The notes below the pieces were generated by a model. The model saw only the letters and a list, made by a program, of their open reading frames with translations, made no database searches and was not told where the DNA came from. This document shows, piece after piece, positions 9,722-21,229 of a stretch of 64,000 nt of DNA (its first letter is position 1; each line of letters begins with the position of its first letter). The position numbers and the translations under genes are program-made. The stretch lies in assembly GCF_000373585.1 (NCBI RefSeq), contig NZ_KB891885.1:302348-366347 (forward strand), written 5' to 3'. This DNA is from Streptomyces sp. MspMP-M5. Its GTDB lineage: Bacteria > Actinomycetota > Actinomycetes > Streptomycetales > Streptomycetaceae.

Positions 9722-10996
9722 CTACTTCTTCGCGGCGTCGGCCGCGGCTATCAGGGCCTGCTGGTCGACGGCGCCGACATAGACCCTGCCGTCGTCGGTG
9801 ATCAGGGCGTTGACCAGGCGGGTGCTGAAGACGTGGCCGGAGCCGAACGTGCCGGACACCTTGCTGCCCAGGCTGTCCAGGAACTTTCCGGCGTCGCCCT
9901 TGGCGAGCTGGTCCTTGCCGCCGGAACCGCCGGGACCGCCGGGGGCCTTGAGGGCGGCGATGGACGTCCAGCCCTTGCCGAGGACCTCGAACCCGCCGGC
10001 GCCCTTCGGGCCCTGGTGGCCCTTGAAGCCGCCGAAACCACCGAAGCCGCCGAGGCCCTCGCCGCCCTCGCCCTTGCCGTGGGCGGCCCGGTCGCCGTTG
10101 ACGACCTTGGCGCCCTTGGGCGGGGTGAAGGCGAAGGTGTCCGCGGCCGGGCGGGCGAAGTCGACGCGGGTGTAGCCGACGTCGACCGCGGCCGGGCCGC
10201 CGCTCTTCGGGGTGAGGGTGAACTTCAGCGGGACGCCGTTGGCGGCGTCCACCGCGACCCGGATCGAGCCGACCGTGGAGGCGGCCTGCTTGGGCTTGAT
10301 GACGAGCTGGTACGCGTCCCGTCCGGCGACCCTGGCGGTGTCGCCGACGGTCACCGAGGTGGTGTCCCCGGCCGCCTTCAGGACCTCCTTGGCGAGCTCC
10401 TGCGGGGTGGCGTTCTGCAGGCCGTCGGGAAGACCCTCGGGCGCGCCGCGATGCGCACCGCGGCGGGCGTCCTTGGGGGCGGTGTGGTGCACGGCGCTGT
10501 TGCTGCCGCTGTCGTACGACCAGACGTCCGCGCCGTTGTGGACGAGGGTGTAGTCGGCGGACTTGCCGACGATCGACACCCGCTGCTTGTCGGGGCCGTC
10601 GGCGGCGACCCGCAGGGTGTGCGTGCCGGACGCCAGCTCGGTCAGCTTGCTCTGCGGCGAGGCGGCGGCGCCCGCGCCGTCCCCGCCCTTCCCGCCGCCG
10701 AGGGCGCCGGCGCCCGCACCGCCCGGCAGCGCGGGCAGGCCGAGGTCCGTGGTGACCTGGACCGTGCCGGACAGCTGCTGGACGTCGGACTTGGCGATCT
10801 TCGCTATCAGGTCCTGGGCGGAGATCTTCGGCAGGTCGGGAGAACCGGAGCCGGCGAACGCCGGGACCAGCCCGATCGTCGCGGCCGTCACCCCCGCCAC
10901 CGCGACCGGCACGGCGTACCGCACCGCCTTACGGCGCCGTGCGGAGCGCCCCCCGTCCCATTCCTCGGTGACCTCGGTCGGTTCGTTCCGTGGCAT
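9722..10996 (-). CDS. LolA-like/DUF2092 lipoprotein carrier-type protein
   Basis: Exported or membrane-anchored protein of 424 aa. The N-terminal cytosolic stretch ends in RRRKAV, followed by one hydrophobic segment (res ~25-50, ending AFAG), i.e. a signal anchor or uncleaved signal. The rest resembles the LolA/RseB-type half-barrel fold: SGTVQVTTDLGLP, DYTLVHNGADVWSYDSGSN, GRDAYQLVIKP, VGYTRVDFARP. A Gly-rich insert lies around res 320-345. ATG at 10996 has a ribosome site (acggaggtag). In monoderm bacteria such proteins probably bind lipids or act as regulatory sensors. It lies 138 bp upstream of the ABC pair and may be linked to it. Confidence 0.8.
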   Translation of the reverse strand: MPRNEPTEVTEEWDGGRSARRRKAVRYAVPVAVAGVTAATIGLVPAFAGSGSPDLPKISAQDLIAKIAKSDVQQLSGTVQVTTDLGLPALPGGAGAGALGGGKGGDGAGAAASPQSKLTELASGTHTLRVAADGPDKQRVSIVGKSADYTLVHNGADVWSYDSGSNSAVHHTAPKDARRGAHRGAPEGLPDGLQNATPQELAKEVLKAAGDTTSVTVGDTARVAGRDAYQLVIKPKQAASTVGSIRVAVDAANGVPLKFTLTPKSGGPAAVDVGYTRVDFARPAADTFAFTPPKGAKVVNGDRAAHGKGEGGEGLGGFGGFGGFKGHQGPKGAGGFEVLGKGWTSIAALKAPGGPGGSGGKDQLAKGDAGKFLDSLGSKVSGTFGSGHVFSTRLVNALITDDGRVYVGAVDQQALIAAADAAKK

Positions 10997-11299
10997 CTGG
11001 CCTACCTCCGTCGTGTGCGGCGGTCCTGCGTCGTGCACCTGCCCACCCGCCGGGCCATCATGGCCCGCCCCGCCGCTTCGTGGTGCTTTCCATCTCACCA
11101 AAAACCGCGGACTCCGGCGTCAACCCGCAGGGCCAACTCCGCGTACTGCTGAGGGATGACACCCCGTCGCGGAGTGGCGGAACCCGTACTCCGCCGGTCG
11201 CACCGCCCCGAGGGGAATCCCTAGGGGACGTCGGGGAGTCATGGGGGAAACCCCGGCCCGGGCCCGTAGCTCGGCCGGCCCCCGCCCGTCGGACCCCGC
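10997..11299. promoter_or_regulatory. intergenic region upstream of the LolA-like gene
   Basis: No gene seen in about 300 bp. It must hold the 3' end of the polyprenyl synthase transcript and the promoter of the LolA-like gene. A minus-strand TTGACG near 11117-11122 is a possible -35 element, but no convincing -10 follows. Confidence 0.35.
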
Positions 11300-12313
11300 T
11301 CAGCGTGCCCGGTGCACCACCGCGTCGCACAGCTCTTCCAGAGCCGTCTTCGCCATGCACTCCGGCAGCGGCGCCAGCGTCGCGCGGGCGTCCTCGGCGT
11401 AGCGCACGGTGTCCTGGCGGGCCTGCTCCAGCGCCGGGTGGGCGCGCAGCCCGGCGAGCGCCTCGGCGTGCCGGGCGTCGTCGGTGAGGTCGCCGGCCAG
11501 CAGCTCGCACAGGGCGCGGTCCTCGGCGGTGCCGGCGCTGCTCTCGGCGAGCGCGCGCAGCCGCAGCACGGGCAGCGTCGCGACGCCCTCGCGCAGGTCC
11601 GTGCCGGGCGTCTTGCCGGACTCGTGCGAGTCGCTGGCGATGTCCAGGACGTCGTCGGCCAGCTGGAAGGCGGTGCCCAGCCGCTCGCCGTACTGGGTGA
11701 GGGTGTTGACGGTGGTCTCGTCGGCGCCGGACATCATCGCGCCGAAGCGGCAGGCGACGGCCACCAGCGAACCGGTCTTGCCCGCGAGGACGTCGAGGTA
11801 GTGGTCGACGGGGTCGCGGCCGTCGCGCGGTCCGGCGGTCTCCAGGATCTGGCCGGTCACCAGGCGCTCGAACGCCTCGGCCTGGATGCGGACGGCCTCC
11901 GGCCCGAGGTCGGCGAGGATGTGCGAGGCGCGGGCGAAGAGGAAGTCGCCGGTCAGCACCGCGACGGAGTTGCCCCAGCGGGCGTTGGCGCTGGACACCC
12001 CGCGGCGCACGCCGGCCTCGTCCATCACGTCGTCGTGGTAGAGCGTCGCCAGGTGTGTGAGCTCCACGACGACGGCCGAGGGCACCACGCCCGGACTGTA
12101 GGGGTCGCCGAACTGGGCGGCCAGCATCACCAGCAGCGGGCGGAACCGCTTGCCCCCGGCGCGCACCAGGTGCTGCGCGGCCTCGGTGATGAACGGCACG
12201 TCACTCTTGGTGGCCTCCAGCAGGCCCTCCTCGACAGCCGCCAATCCGGCCTGGACATCGGCTTCGAGAGCCTTGTCCCGCACGCTCAGCCCAAGGGGCC
12301 CGACGACGGTCAC
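11300..12313 (-). CDS. long-chain polyprenyl diphosphate synthase
   Basis: All-trans polyprenyl diphosphate synthase, 337 aa, building the C35-C45 isoprenoid chain by adding IPP units. Both Asp-rich Mg-binding motifs are clear: first LYHDDVMDEA (FARM, res ~95) and second FQLADDVLDIASD (SARM, res ~220). KRFRPLLVMLAA, the IPP-binding KRxRP motif, precedes the first. GTG at 12313 has AGGAGT with 7-bp spacing. The nearby futalosine-pathway genes and complex I make the menaquinone side chain the likely product use; chain length cannot be read from sequence alone. Confidence 0.92.
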   Translation of the reverse strand: MTVVGPLGLSVRDKALEADVQAGLAAVEEGLLEATKSDVPFITEAAQHLVRAGGKRFRPLLVMLAAQFGDPYSPGVVPSAVVVELTHLATLYHDDVMDEAGVRRGVSSANARWGNSVAVLTGDFLFARASHILADLGPEAVRIQAEAFERLVTGQILETAGPRDGRDPVDHYLDVLAGKTGSLVAVACRFGAMMSGADETTVNTLTQYGERLGTAFQLADDVLDIASDSHESGKTPGTDLREGVATLPVLRLRALAESSAGTAEDRALCELLAGDLTDDARHAEALAGLRAHPALEQARQDTVRYAEDARATLAPLPECMAKTALEELCDAVVHRAR

Positions 12314-12955
12314 GAGGGGTACTCCTGTCTGCTGACGATCAAACCGAATGTCGATCTGTCGCTGTCTCCACCATTGGCCAGCGTATCCGGTCACGGTTGG
12401 ATCACCACGAGCGCCCGCCCCCCGAACCACTCGGCCAGCACAGAACCCGTCCCGAGGGTAGGTTCCCGATCGCCGCCGGGCGGGGCTTTCCGTGGAAGCG
12501 GTGGGACGGCAGGGACGTGAGATACCTCAAAAGGCCACCGGTGTCACAGAGGTGACCGGCGCGCCGTGCGCCCGGCGGGGACCGCCGGGTTCCGTCGACG
12601 GGGCGGTGCCGTTCACGGGACCGTTCACTCTCTCCGGTGGACGCGCGGGCACCGCACCGTCCGGCCGCGCCGCCCGCCGCACGCCGCACCCACAGGGACC
12701 GAATTACGCGTTACGGCAAGGCATTTACCGTATGCACCGGCCGGTGCGCCGCACGCCGCCGCCCCGCGCGGCGACGTCCCGGCCCGGGGCCGCCCGTTCC
12801 CGGCCGGGCACCTTCCCCGCGTGATCACCGGCGGTCGTACCCTGATCGACGGACCCACCGGCCCACGGCACCGCACCGCTCTCCACCCGGTCCGAGCAGC
12901 GGCGCCCCCGTGGCCGGCCGCCCACCGGCGACGACGAACGCGAGGAGCAGTGTCC
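12314..12955. promoter_or_regulatory. divergent intergenic region, polyprenyl synthase / fahA
   Basis: 642 bp without a convincing gene, between two divergent starts. An imperfect inverted repeat GGTGTCAC-AGAG-GTGACC at 12539-12556 and TACGG...CCGTA arms near 12712-12731 could be regulator sites. Nothing else recognised. Confidence 0.4.
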
Positions 12956-14179
<1,224 letters not shown>

Positions 14180-14267
14180 CCCGTTCCGCGGCGGGCGGCC
14201 GAGCCCGCCGTCCGCCGCGGCCCGCTGCTAGCCTCGCGTCACCTGTCCCACAACGGAGGAGACGCAC

Positions 14268-14753
14268 GTGCGCAAGGCAGTGCAGTTCGCCGGGGCGGCC
14301 GCCGTCGCCGCGCTGCTGCTCAGCGGCTGCGGAAGCAGCGGCGACGGCGGCAAGGACGCGAGCACCCCGAGCAAGGCGCCGGAGGCCGCCCCGTCCACCG
14401 CGGGCGGCGACGGCAAGGCCGCGAACCCCACCGCCGTCGAGGGCGCCTGGAAGGGCGGCACGACGGCCGCCCCGCTGGTCCTGGTGGTCGCCAAGGGCAC
14501 CGTCGCCTTCAGCAACGGGCACCGATCCGCCTGCATGGGCAAGGTCGAGAAGATGGCCGGCATGACCATGGCCGTCCTCAAGTGCACCGACGGCGACACC
14601 ACCCGCACCATGGGCACCCTCAAGCCCGGTGCGGACGGCCGGACGCTGACCGTCGACTGGAAGAACGGCCCGACCGAGAAGTACACCAGGACCGACGACG
14701 GCAGCATCAAGATCCCGGATCTGCCCAAGCTGCCGGACCTGCCCAAGAGCTGA
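14268..14753 (+). CDS. small secreted lipoprotein
   Basis: Lipoprotein of 161 aa. A signal peptide with hydrophobic core AAAVAALLL and lipobox LLSGC gives lipid-modified Cys at about residue 22. A Ser/Gly/Asp-rich linker follows, then a small beta-rich domain (~res 60-160, with FSNGHRSACMGKVEKMAGMT and two further Cys residues that could pair). GTG start with GGAGGAG. Family not recognised; function unknown. It ends just before a bidirectional terminator shared with nuoN. Confidence 0.85.
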   Translation: MRKAVQFAGAAAVAALLLSGCGSSGDGGKDASTPSKAPEAAPSTAGGDGKAANPTAVEGAWKGGTTAAPLVLVVAKGTVAFSNGHRSACMGKVEKMAGMTMAVLKCTDGDTTRTMGTLKPGADGRTLTVDWKNGPTEKYTRTDDGSIKIPDLPKLPDLPKS

Positions 14754-14774
14754 CCGCGCGCCGCGGAACGCACG

Positions 14775-14820
14775 ACGGCCGCCGCCCGGCTCCCCCTCGG
14801 GGGCGCCGGGCGGCGGCCGT
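14775..14820. terminator. bidirectional terminator, lipoprotein gene / nuoN
   Basis: Perfect 16-bp inverted repeat (14775-14790 with 14805-14820) with an inner CCCC/GGGG pair, placed between two convergent stops. It likely ends both the lipoprotein mRNA and the long nuo transcript. Confidence 0.9.
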
Positions 14821-14834
14821 ACGTGGCGGTCGGG

Positions 14835-16487
14835 TCAGCGGACGAAGATCCCCGCGTGCCCGGCCAGATCGAGGAAGTACTGCGGTGCCACGCCCAGCAC
14901 CAGCGTGGCCGCGACGCCGACGGCGATGGCGGTGGACGTCAGGACGCTGGGCACCGCGACCGTCGGGCCGTCCGCCTTCGGTTCGCTGAAGAACATCAGC
15001 ACGATCACCCGGATGTAGAAGAACGCCGCGATCGCCGAGGCGATCACACCGACCACCACCAGCCAGCCCGCGCCGCTCTCCGCCGCCGCCTTGAACACCG
15101 CGAACTTCCCGGCGAACCCGGACGTCAGCGGAATGCCCGCGAAGGCCAGCAGGAACACCGCGAAGACCGCCGCCACCAGGGGCGAACGCCGCCCGAGCCC
15201 GGCCCACTTGGACAGGTGGGTGGCCTCGCCGCCGGCGTCCCGGACCAGCGTCACCACGGCGAACGCGCCGAGCGTGACGAAGGAGTACGCCGCCAGATAG
15301 AAGAGCACCGAGGAGATGCCGTCCTCACTGGTGGCGATGACACCGGCGAGGAGGAAACCGGCGTGCGCGATCGAGGAGTACGCCAGCAGCCGCTTGATGT
15401 CGGTCTGGGTGATGGCCAGCACCGCGCCGCCCAGCATCGTCACGATCGCCACGCCCCACATCACCGGCCGCCAGTCCCAGCGCATCCCCGGCAGGACGAC
15501 GTACAGCAGCCGCAGCAGCGCGCCGAACGCGGCGACCTTGGTGGCGGCCGCCATGAAGCCCGTCACCGGCGTCGGGGCGCCCTGGTAGACGTCCGGCGTC
15601 CACATGTGGAAGGGCACCGCACCGACCTTGAACAGCAGGCCCATCAGCACCAGCGCCCCGCCGATCAGCAGCAGCGCGTCGTTGCCCATCGTGCCGGCCA
15701 GCGCCGGGTCGATCTGCCGGGCGCCGTCCGAGACCACCTCGGCGATCCCGGCGTAGCTGACGGTGCCGGCGTAGCCGTAGAGCAGGGCCACGCCGAACAG
15801 CAGGAAGGCCGAGGAGAAGGCGCCGAGGAGGAAGTACTTCACCGCGGACTCCTGCGAGAGCAGCCGCTGGCGGCGGGCCAGCGCGCACAGGAGGTACAGC
15901 GGGAGGGAGAAGACCTCCAGCGCGATGAAGAGCGTCAGCAGGTCGTCGGCGGCCGGGAAGACCAGCATGCCGCCGACCGCGAAGAGCAGCAACGGGAAGA
16001 CCTCGGTGGTGGTGAACCCGGCCTTGACCGCGGCCTGTTCGGCCTCGCCACCGGGGACGGCCGCGGGCTGCGCGGCGAAGGAGTCCACCGGCCTGCCGTG
16101 AGCCGCCGGGTCCAGCCGGCGCTCGGCGAAGGTGAAGACCGCGATCAGCGACACCAGCAGGATGGTGCCCTGGAGGAACAGCGCCGGACCGTCCACCGCG
16201 ATCGCGCCCATCGCGGCCACATGGGCCTTGGACGAGCCGAAGCCGCCCGCCGCCAGGCCGATCACCGCGGCGAACGCGGCGGCCAGCGCCACCACCGTCA
16301 GCAGCACCTGGGCGTAGTAGCGGCCGCGGCGCGGCAGGAACGCCTCGATCACGATGCCGAGGACCGCGGCACCGAGGACGATGAGCGTCGGCGACAGCTG
16401 GACGTACTCGATCTTCGGGGCCGGGATTCTGCCCGGCGTCCCGGCCGCCGCCGTCCACAGGCTGTGGACACTTGCCACGGAACTCAC
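14835..16487 (-). CDS. nuoN: NADH-quinone oxidoreductase subunit N
   Basis: Antiporter-like membrane subunit of complex I, 550 aa, about 14 TM helices. Typical proton-channel stretches are visible, e.g. KVGAVPFHMWTPDVYQGAPTPVTGF with the conserved Lys and Pro-broken helix, and ALEVFSLPLYLL with the conserved Glu. A long loop (res ~95-150) with an AAVPGGEAEQAAVKAG stretch is an actinobacterial feature. GTG start overlaps the nuoM stop (GTGA). Last gene of the operon, followed by a strong terminator. Confidence 0.96.
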   Translation of the reverse strand: MSSVASVHSLWTAAAGTPGRIPAPKIEYVQLSPTLIVLGAAVLGIVIEAFLPRRGRYYAQVLLTVVALAAAFAAVIGLAAGGFGSSKAHVAAMGAIAVDGPALFLQGTILLVSLIAVFTFAERRLDPAAHGRPVDSFAAQPAAVPGGEAEQAAVKAGFTTTEVFPLLLFAVGGMLVFPAADDLLTLFIALEVFSLPLYLLCALARRQRLLSQESAVKYFLLGAFSSAFLLFGVALLYGYAGTVSYAGIAEVVSDGARQIDPALAGTMGNDALLLIGGALVLMGLLFKVGAVPFHMWTPDVYQGAPTPVTGFMAAATKVAAFGALLRLLYVVLPGMRWDWRPVMWGVAIVTMLGGAVLAITQTDIKRLLAYSSIAHAGFLLAGVIATSEDGISSVLFYLAAYSFVTLGAFAVVTLVRDAGGEATHLSKWAGLGRRSPLVAAVFAVFLLAFAGIPLTSGFAGKFAVFKAAAESGAGWLVVVGVIASAIAAFFYIRVIVLMFFSEPKADGPTVAVPSVLTSTAIAVGVAATLVLGVAPQYFLDLAGHAGIFVR

Positions 16488-18172
16488 TTCGCGGCCTCCC
16501 CGTCTTGGGTCTGCGCGGTCCGGCCGGGCCGGTCTGTGCCGGGCACGGCGTCCACCCGCACGGTGGGCTTGGGATCCTTCTTGTCCACGACGGACAGGGT
16601 GTGCCGGACCGCCGGGTTGACGATGTCGGTGAGCGGCTTGGGATACACCCCGAGGAAGAGCAGCAGCGCGACCAGCGGCACGACCACCACCAGCTCCCGC
16701 GCCCTGAGGTCGGGCATCCCGTCGACCTCCGCCTTGACCGGACCGGTCATCGTCCGCTGGTAGAGGACGAGGACGTAGAGCGCGGCCAGCACGATGCCGA
16801 CGGTGCCGATGATCCCGATCACCGGATAGCGGCTGAACGTGCCGACCAGGACCAGGAATTCACTGACGAAGGGGGCCAGGCCGGGCAGCGACAGGGTGGC
16901 CAGGCCGCCGACGAGGAAGGCGCCGGCGAGGACCGGGGCGACCTTCTGCACCCCGCCGAAGTCCGCGATCAGGCGCGAGCCGCGGCGGCTGATCAGGAAG
17001 CCGGCCACCAGCATCAGCGCGGCGGTGGAGAGGCCGTGGTTGACCATGTAGAGCGTCGCGCCGCCCTGGCCCTGGGACGTCATCGCGAAGATGCCCAGGA
17101 TGATGAAGCCGAAGTGGGAGATCGAGGCGTAGGCGATCAGCCGCTTGATGTCCCGCTGGCCGACGGCGAGCAGCGCGCCGTAGACGATGCTGATCAGCGC
17201 CAGCACCAGGATGACCGGGGTGGCCCAGCTGCTGGCCTCCGGGAAGAGCTGGAGGCAGAAGCGCAGCATCGCGAAGGTGCCGACCTTGTCGACGACCGCG
17301 GTGATCAGCACCGCGACCGGGGAGGTCGCCTCGCCCATGGCGTTGGGCAGCCAGGTGTGCAGCGGCCACAGCGGCGCCTTCACCGCGAAGGCGAAGAAGA
17401 AGCCGAGGAAGAGCAGCCGCTCGGTGCCGGTGTCCAGGCTCAGCGCGCCGGACGCCCGGGCCTCGACGATCTTCGTCAGCGAGAAGGTGCCGGTGCCCAG
17501 CTGGTGCGCGGTGGCGGCGTACAGCCCGATCACCGCGGCCAGCATGATCAGGCCGCCGACGAGGTTGTAGAGCAGGAACTTCACCGCGGCGTACGACCGC
17601 TGGGCGGCGTCCTGCTGCGCACCGCGGCCGCCGGCGCGGTCCCCGAAGCCGCCGATGAGGAAGTACATCGGGATCAGCATGGCTTCGAAGAAGAGGTAGA
17701 AGAGGAAGACGTCGGTGGCCTCGAAGGAGAGCACCACCATCGCCTCGACCGCCAGGATCAGCGCGAAGAAGCCCTGGGTGGGGCGCCAGCTGTAGCGGCG
17801 GTGGCCCGCGGCGGAGCCGCCGTCGGACGCGGCCGTGCCCTGTGGGGGGTCGGCGTCGTGCCAGCCCGCCAGGATGACGAACGGGATCAGCAGCGCGGTC
17901 AGGGCGATCAGCGCGACCGCGATGCCGTCCACGCCGAGGTCGTAGCGGACGCCGAAGTCCCGGATCCAGTCGTGGGATTCGGTGAGCTGGAACGGTCCCC
18001 GGGCACCCGGGTCGAAGCGCACCGCGACCAGCAGCGCCAGCGCCAGGGTGGCCAGCGAGAACAGCAGCGCCAGCCACTTGGCGGCGGTGCGCCTGGCGGC
18101 GGGCACCGCGGCGGTGGCGACCGCGCCGACCGCCGGCACCGCGGCGGTGACCGTCAAAAGGGGAAACGACAT
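16484..18172 (-). CDS. nuoM: NADH-quinone oxidoreductase subunit M
   Basis: Antiporter-like proton-pumping subunit of complex I, 562 aa. The conserved Glu on TM5 is seen in YLFFEAMLIPMYFLIGG, the broken-helix motif in AVKAPLWPLHTWLPNAMGEATSPVAV, and KRLIAYASISHFGF is the second half-channel motif. C-terminus is polar and Thr/Asp-rich. Starts 3 bp after the nuoL stop and overlaps nuoN by 4 bp. Confidence 0.97.
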   Translation of the reverse strand: MSFPLLTVTAAVPAVGAVATAAVPAARRTAAKWLALLFSLATLALALLVAVRFDPGARGPFQLTESHDWIRDFGVRYDLGVDGIAVALIALTALLIPFVILAGWHDADPPQGTAASDGGSAAGHRRYSWRPTQGFFALILAVEAMVVLSFEATDVFLFYLFFEAMLIPMYFLIGGFGDRAGGRGAQQDAAQRSYAAVKFLLYNLVGGLIMLAAVIGLYAATAHQLGTGTFSLTKIVEARASGALSLDTGTERLLFLGFFFAFAVKAPLWPLHTWLPNAMGEATSPVAVLITAVVDKVGTFAMLRFCLQLFPEASSWATPVILVLALISIVYGALLAVGQRDIKRLIAYASISHFGFIILGIFAMTSQGQGGATLYMVNHGLSTAALMLVAGFLISRRGSRLIADFGGVQKVAPVLAGAFLVGGLATLSLPGLAPFVSEFLVLVGTFSRYPVIGIIGTVGIVLAALYVLVLYQRTMTGPVKAEVDGMPDLRARELVVVVPLVALLLFLGVYPKPLTDIVNPAVRHTLSVVDKKDPKPTVRVDAVPGTDRPGRTAQTQDGEAAK

Positions 18173-18175
18173 GGC

Positions 18176-20059
18176 TCAGACACCCCTCATCAGCAGGGTC
18201 GCGGCGACGAGAACGGCGGCCCCGCCCAGCATCTGGACCGCGTACGAGCGGACGAAGCCGGTCTGCAACCGGCGCAGCCGGCCGGAGAGTCCGCCCATCG
18301 CGGCCGCCGTGCCGTTGACCGCGCCGTCCACCAGGGAGTGGTCGAGATAGACCAGCGTGCGGGTCAGGTGCTCGCCGCCGCGCACCAGGACGACGTGGTT
18401 GAAGTCGTCCTGGAGCAGATCGCGGCGGGCGGCCCGGGTCAGCAGCGAACCGCGCGGGGCGGTGGCCGGGACCGCCCGGCGGCCGTACATCAGCCAGGCG
18501 ATGCCGACGCCGACGACCAGCACCACCATCGTGGCGGCGGTGACCACACCGGCGCCCACCGGGGAGTGGCCGTGCGCGAAGGAGGTGACCGGCTCCAGCC
18601 AGCCGACGAAGGCGTCGCCCACGCTGAACAGCCCGCCCGCGAAGACCGAGCCGACCGCCAGCAGGACCATCGGGATCGTCATCACCTTCGGCGACTCGTG
18701 CGGACGGAACTCCTGTGGGTCCCAGCGCTTCTCGCCGAAGAACGTCATCAGCATCACCCGCGTCATGTAGAACGCGGTGATCGCGGCGCCCAGCAGGGCC
18801 GCGCCGCCGAGGATCCAGCCCTCGGTGCCGCCACGGGCGAACGCCGCCTCGATGATCTTGTCCTTGGAGAAGAAGCCGGACAGGCCGGGGAAGCCGATGA
18901 TGGCCAGATAGCCGAGCCCGAAGGTGACGAAGGTGACCGGCATGTGCGTGCGCAGACCGCCGTAACGGCGCATGTCCACCTCGTCGTTCATCCCGTGCAT
19001 CACGGAACCGGCGCCGAGGAAGAGGCCCGCCTTGAAGAAGCCGTGGGTGACCAGGTGCATGATCGCGAAGGCGTAGCCGATCGGGCCCAGGCCGGCGGCC
19101 AGCACCATGTAGCCGATCTGCGACATCGTCGAACCGGCCAGCGCCTTCTTGATGTCGTCCTTGGCGCAACCGACGATCGCACCGAACAGGAGCGTGACCG
19201 CGCCGACCGCGACCACGGCGGTCTGGGCGTCCGGCGCGGCGTTGAAGATCGCGCCGGAGCGGGTGATCAGATACACCCCGGCGGTGACCATGGTGGCGGC
19301 GTGGATCAGGGCCGAGACCGGGGTCGGGCCCTCCATGGCGTCGCCCAGCCAGGACTGGAGCGGCACCTGCGCCGACTTGCCGCAGGCGGCCAGCAACAGC
19401 AGCAGCCCGAGGGCGGTCAGCCTCCCCTCGGACGTGCCGCCGGTCGAGGAGAGCACCGGCCCGAAGGCGAACGTGCCGAACGTCGTGAACATCAGCATGA
19501 CCGCGATGGACAGGCCCATGTCGCCGACGCGGTTGACCAGGAACGCCTTCTTCGCGGCGGTGGCCGCACTGGGCTTGTGCTGCCAGAACCCGATGAGCAG
19601 GTACGACGCCAGGCCCACACCCTCCCAACCGACGTACAGCAGGAGGTAGTTGTCCGCGAGGACGAGCAGCAGCATCGCCGCCAGGAAGAGGTTGAGATAG
19701 CCGAAGAAGCGGCGGCGCCGCTCGTCGTGCGCCATGTAGCCGATCGAGTAGATGTGGATCAGTGAGCCGACACCCGTGATCAGCAGGACGAAGGTCATCG
19801 ACAACTGGTCGAGCTGGAAGGCGACATCGGCCCGGAAGCCGCCGACCGGGATCCAGCTGAACAGGTGCTGGTGCAGCATCCGGTGCTCGGGGCTCCGGCC
19901 GAGCATGTCGGCGAAGAGCACCGCCCCGACGGCGAACGAGGCCACCGCCAGCAGCGAGCCGATCCAGTGGCCGGCGCGGTCCAGGCGTTTGCCGCCGCAC
20001 AGCAGCAGGGCCGCACCGACCAGCGGTGGCGCGATGAGCAGCGCGATCAAGTTCTCCAC
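18176..20059 (-). CDS. nuoL: NADH-quinone oxidoreductase subunit L
   Basis: Largest antiporter-like subunit of complex I, 627 aa, including the C-terminal lateral helix region that runs along the membrane arm. [15 protein letters not shown] carries the key Glu; [37 protein letters not shown] is the hallmark channel segment. A GTG at 20059 starts it, 13 bp after the nuoK stop. Confidence 0.97.
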   Translation of the reverse strand: MENLIALLIAPPLVGAALLLCGGKRLDRAGHWIGSLLAVASFAVGAVLFADMLGRSPEHRMLHQHLFSWIPVGGFRADVAFQLDQLSMTFVLLITGVGSLIHIYSIGYMAHDERRRRFFGYLNLFLAAMLLLVLADNYLLLYVGWEGVGLASYLLIGFWQHKPSAATAAKKAFLVNRVGDMGLSIAVMLMFTTFGTFAFGPVLSSTGGTSEGRLTALGLLLLLAACGKSAQVPLQSWLGDAMEGPTPVSALIHAATMVTAGVYLITRSGAIFNAAPDAQTAVVAVGAVTLLFGAIVGCAKDDIKKALAGSTMSQIGYMVLAAGLGPIGYAFAIMHLVTHGFFKAGLFLGAGSVMHGMNDEVDMRRYGGLRTHMPVTFVTFGLGYLAIIGFPGLSGFFSKDKIIEAAFARGGTEGWILGGAALLGAAITAFYMTRVMLMTFFGEKRWDPQEFRPHESPKVMTIPMVLLAVGSVFAGGLFSVGDAFVGWLEPVTSFAHGHSPVGAGVVTAATMVVLVVGVGIAWLMYGRRAVPATAPRGSLLTRAARRDLLQDDFNHVVLVRGGEHLTRTLVYLDHSLVDGAVNGTAAAMGGLSGRLRRLQTGFVRSYAVQMLGGAAVLVAATLLMRGV

Positions 20060-20072
20060 TTTGGGCGACCCC

Positions 20073-20372
20073 TTACAGCTTCATCAGGCTGGCGTCGTCG
20101 ACCGAGGCCGAATGACGGGTGCGGAAGATCGACACGATGATGGCCAGGCCGACCACGACCTCCGCCGCGGCGACGACCATCGTGAAGAAGGCGATGATCT
20201 GGCCGTCGAGATTCCCGTGCATCCGCGAGAAGGTGACAAAGGCGAGGTTGGCGGCGTTCAGCATCAGTTCGATGCACATGAACACCACGATGGCGTTCCG
20301 CCTGATCAGCACGCCCGCCGCGCCGATGGTGAACAGCAGGGCGGCGAGGTAGAGGTAGTAGACCGGATTCAT
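20073..20372 (-). CDS. nuoK: NADH-quinone oxidoreductase subunit K
   Basis: Small membrane subunit of complex I, 99 aa with three TM helices ([57 protein letters not shown]). The two buried Glu residues in CIELMLNA and AAAEVVVG are part of the proton path. ATG at 20372 (reading [12 protein letters not shown]) with AAGGAGGGGG upstream; it overlaps the nuoJ stop (ATGA). Confidence 0.96.
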   Translation of the reverse strand: MNPVYYLYLAALLFTIGAAGVLIRRNAIVVFMCIELMLNAANLAFVTFSRMHGNLDGQIIAFFTMVVAAAEVVVGLAIIVSIFRTRHSASVDDASLMKL

Positions 20373-21229
20373 TTCTGGGCCCCCTCCTTCGGCGCCGCGG
20401 GGCCGGAACGCTTCTTCCCGTTCTTCCCGGACCGGCCGGGCGCCCGCCCCAGCCACTCCTCGGACTGCTGCTCCAGCGCCTTGAGTTCGGCCAGCGACTG
20501 GCCGGAGACGTCCCGCACCTGGCCGCGCTCGCGCAATGTCGGACTGACCGTCAGCTCGGAGGCGGTGCCGTCCGGCAGCAGGCCGGGGATGTCGACGGCG
20601 TTGTGCCGGGCGTAGACACCCGGTGCGGGCAGCGGCGTCACTTGCTTGCCTTCGCGAATGCGGGCCTCAGAGCGCTCCCGCTGGGTCCGGGCGCGCTCGG
20701 TGCGCTCCCGGTGGGTGAGCACCATCGCGCCGACCACCGCGGTGATCAGCAGCGCGCCGGTGAGCTCGAAGGCGAAGACGTACTTGGTGAAGATGAGCGC
20801 GGCCAGGCCCTGGACGTTGCCGCCGGCGTTGGCGTCGCCCAGGCCGTTGAACTCCTTGAGCGAGGCGTTGCCGATGCCGGCGATCAGCAGGATGCCGAAG
20901 CCGAGACCGAGACCGGCGGCGAGCCAGCGCTGCCCCTTGAGGGTCTCCTTGAGGGAGTCCGCCGCGGTGACGCCGACCAGCATCACGACGAAGAGGAACA
21001 GCATCATGATCGCGCCGGTGTAGACCACGATCTGCACGATGCCGAGGAAGTACGCACCGTTGGCCAGATAGAAGACCGCCAGGACGATCATGGTCCCGGC
21101 GAGCGAGAGGGCGCTGTGCACGGCCCGCTTCATCAGGATCGTGCACAGCGCGCCGGCGACGGCGACGATGCCCAGGAGCCAGAACTGCACGGCCTCCCCC
21201 GAGGAGGCCGCGGCGGCGAGACCCGTCAT
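20369..21229 (-). CDS. nuoJ: NADH-quinone oxidoreductase subunit J
   Basis: Membrane subunit of complex I, 286 aa. Five TM helices lie within the first ~180 residues, including [25 protein letters not shown], which carries the pi-bulge region of TM3. The C-terminal ~100 residues are a charged, non-membrane extension ending [18 protein letters not shown], typical of Streptomyces NuoJ and absent from E. coli. ATG at 21229 overlaps nuoI by 4 bp. Confidence 0.95.
   Translation of the reverse strand: MTGLAAAASSGEAVQFWLLGIVAVAGALCTILMKRAVHSALSLAGTMIVLAVFYLANGAYFLGIVQIVVYTGAIMMLFLFVVMLVGVTAADSLKETLKGQRWLAAGLGLGFGILLIAGIGNASLKEFNGLGDANAGGNVQGLAALIFTKYVFAFELTGALLITAVVGAMVLTHRERTERARTQRERSEARIREGKQVTPLPAPGVYARHNAVDIPGLLPDGTASELTVSPTLRERGQVRDVSGQSLAELKALEQQSEEWLGRAPGRSGKNGKKRSGPAAPKEGAQK

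Noticed and set aside
16472..19765. 1097-codon plus-strand open frame antisense to nuoM/nuoL
   Set aside because: Long antisense frames are expected opposite GC3-rich genes; the product is Asp/Arg/Gln-rich filler with no ribosome site, while the minus strand encodes clear NuoM/NuoL.
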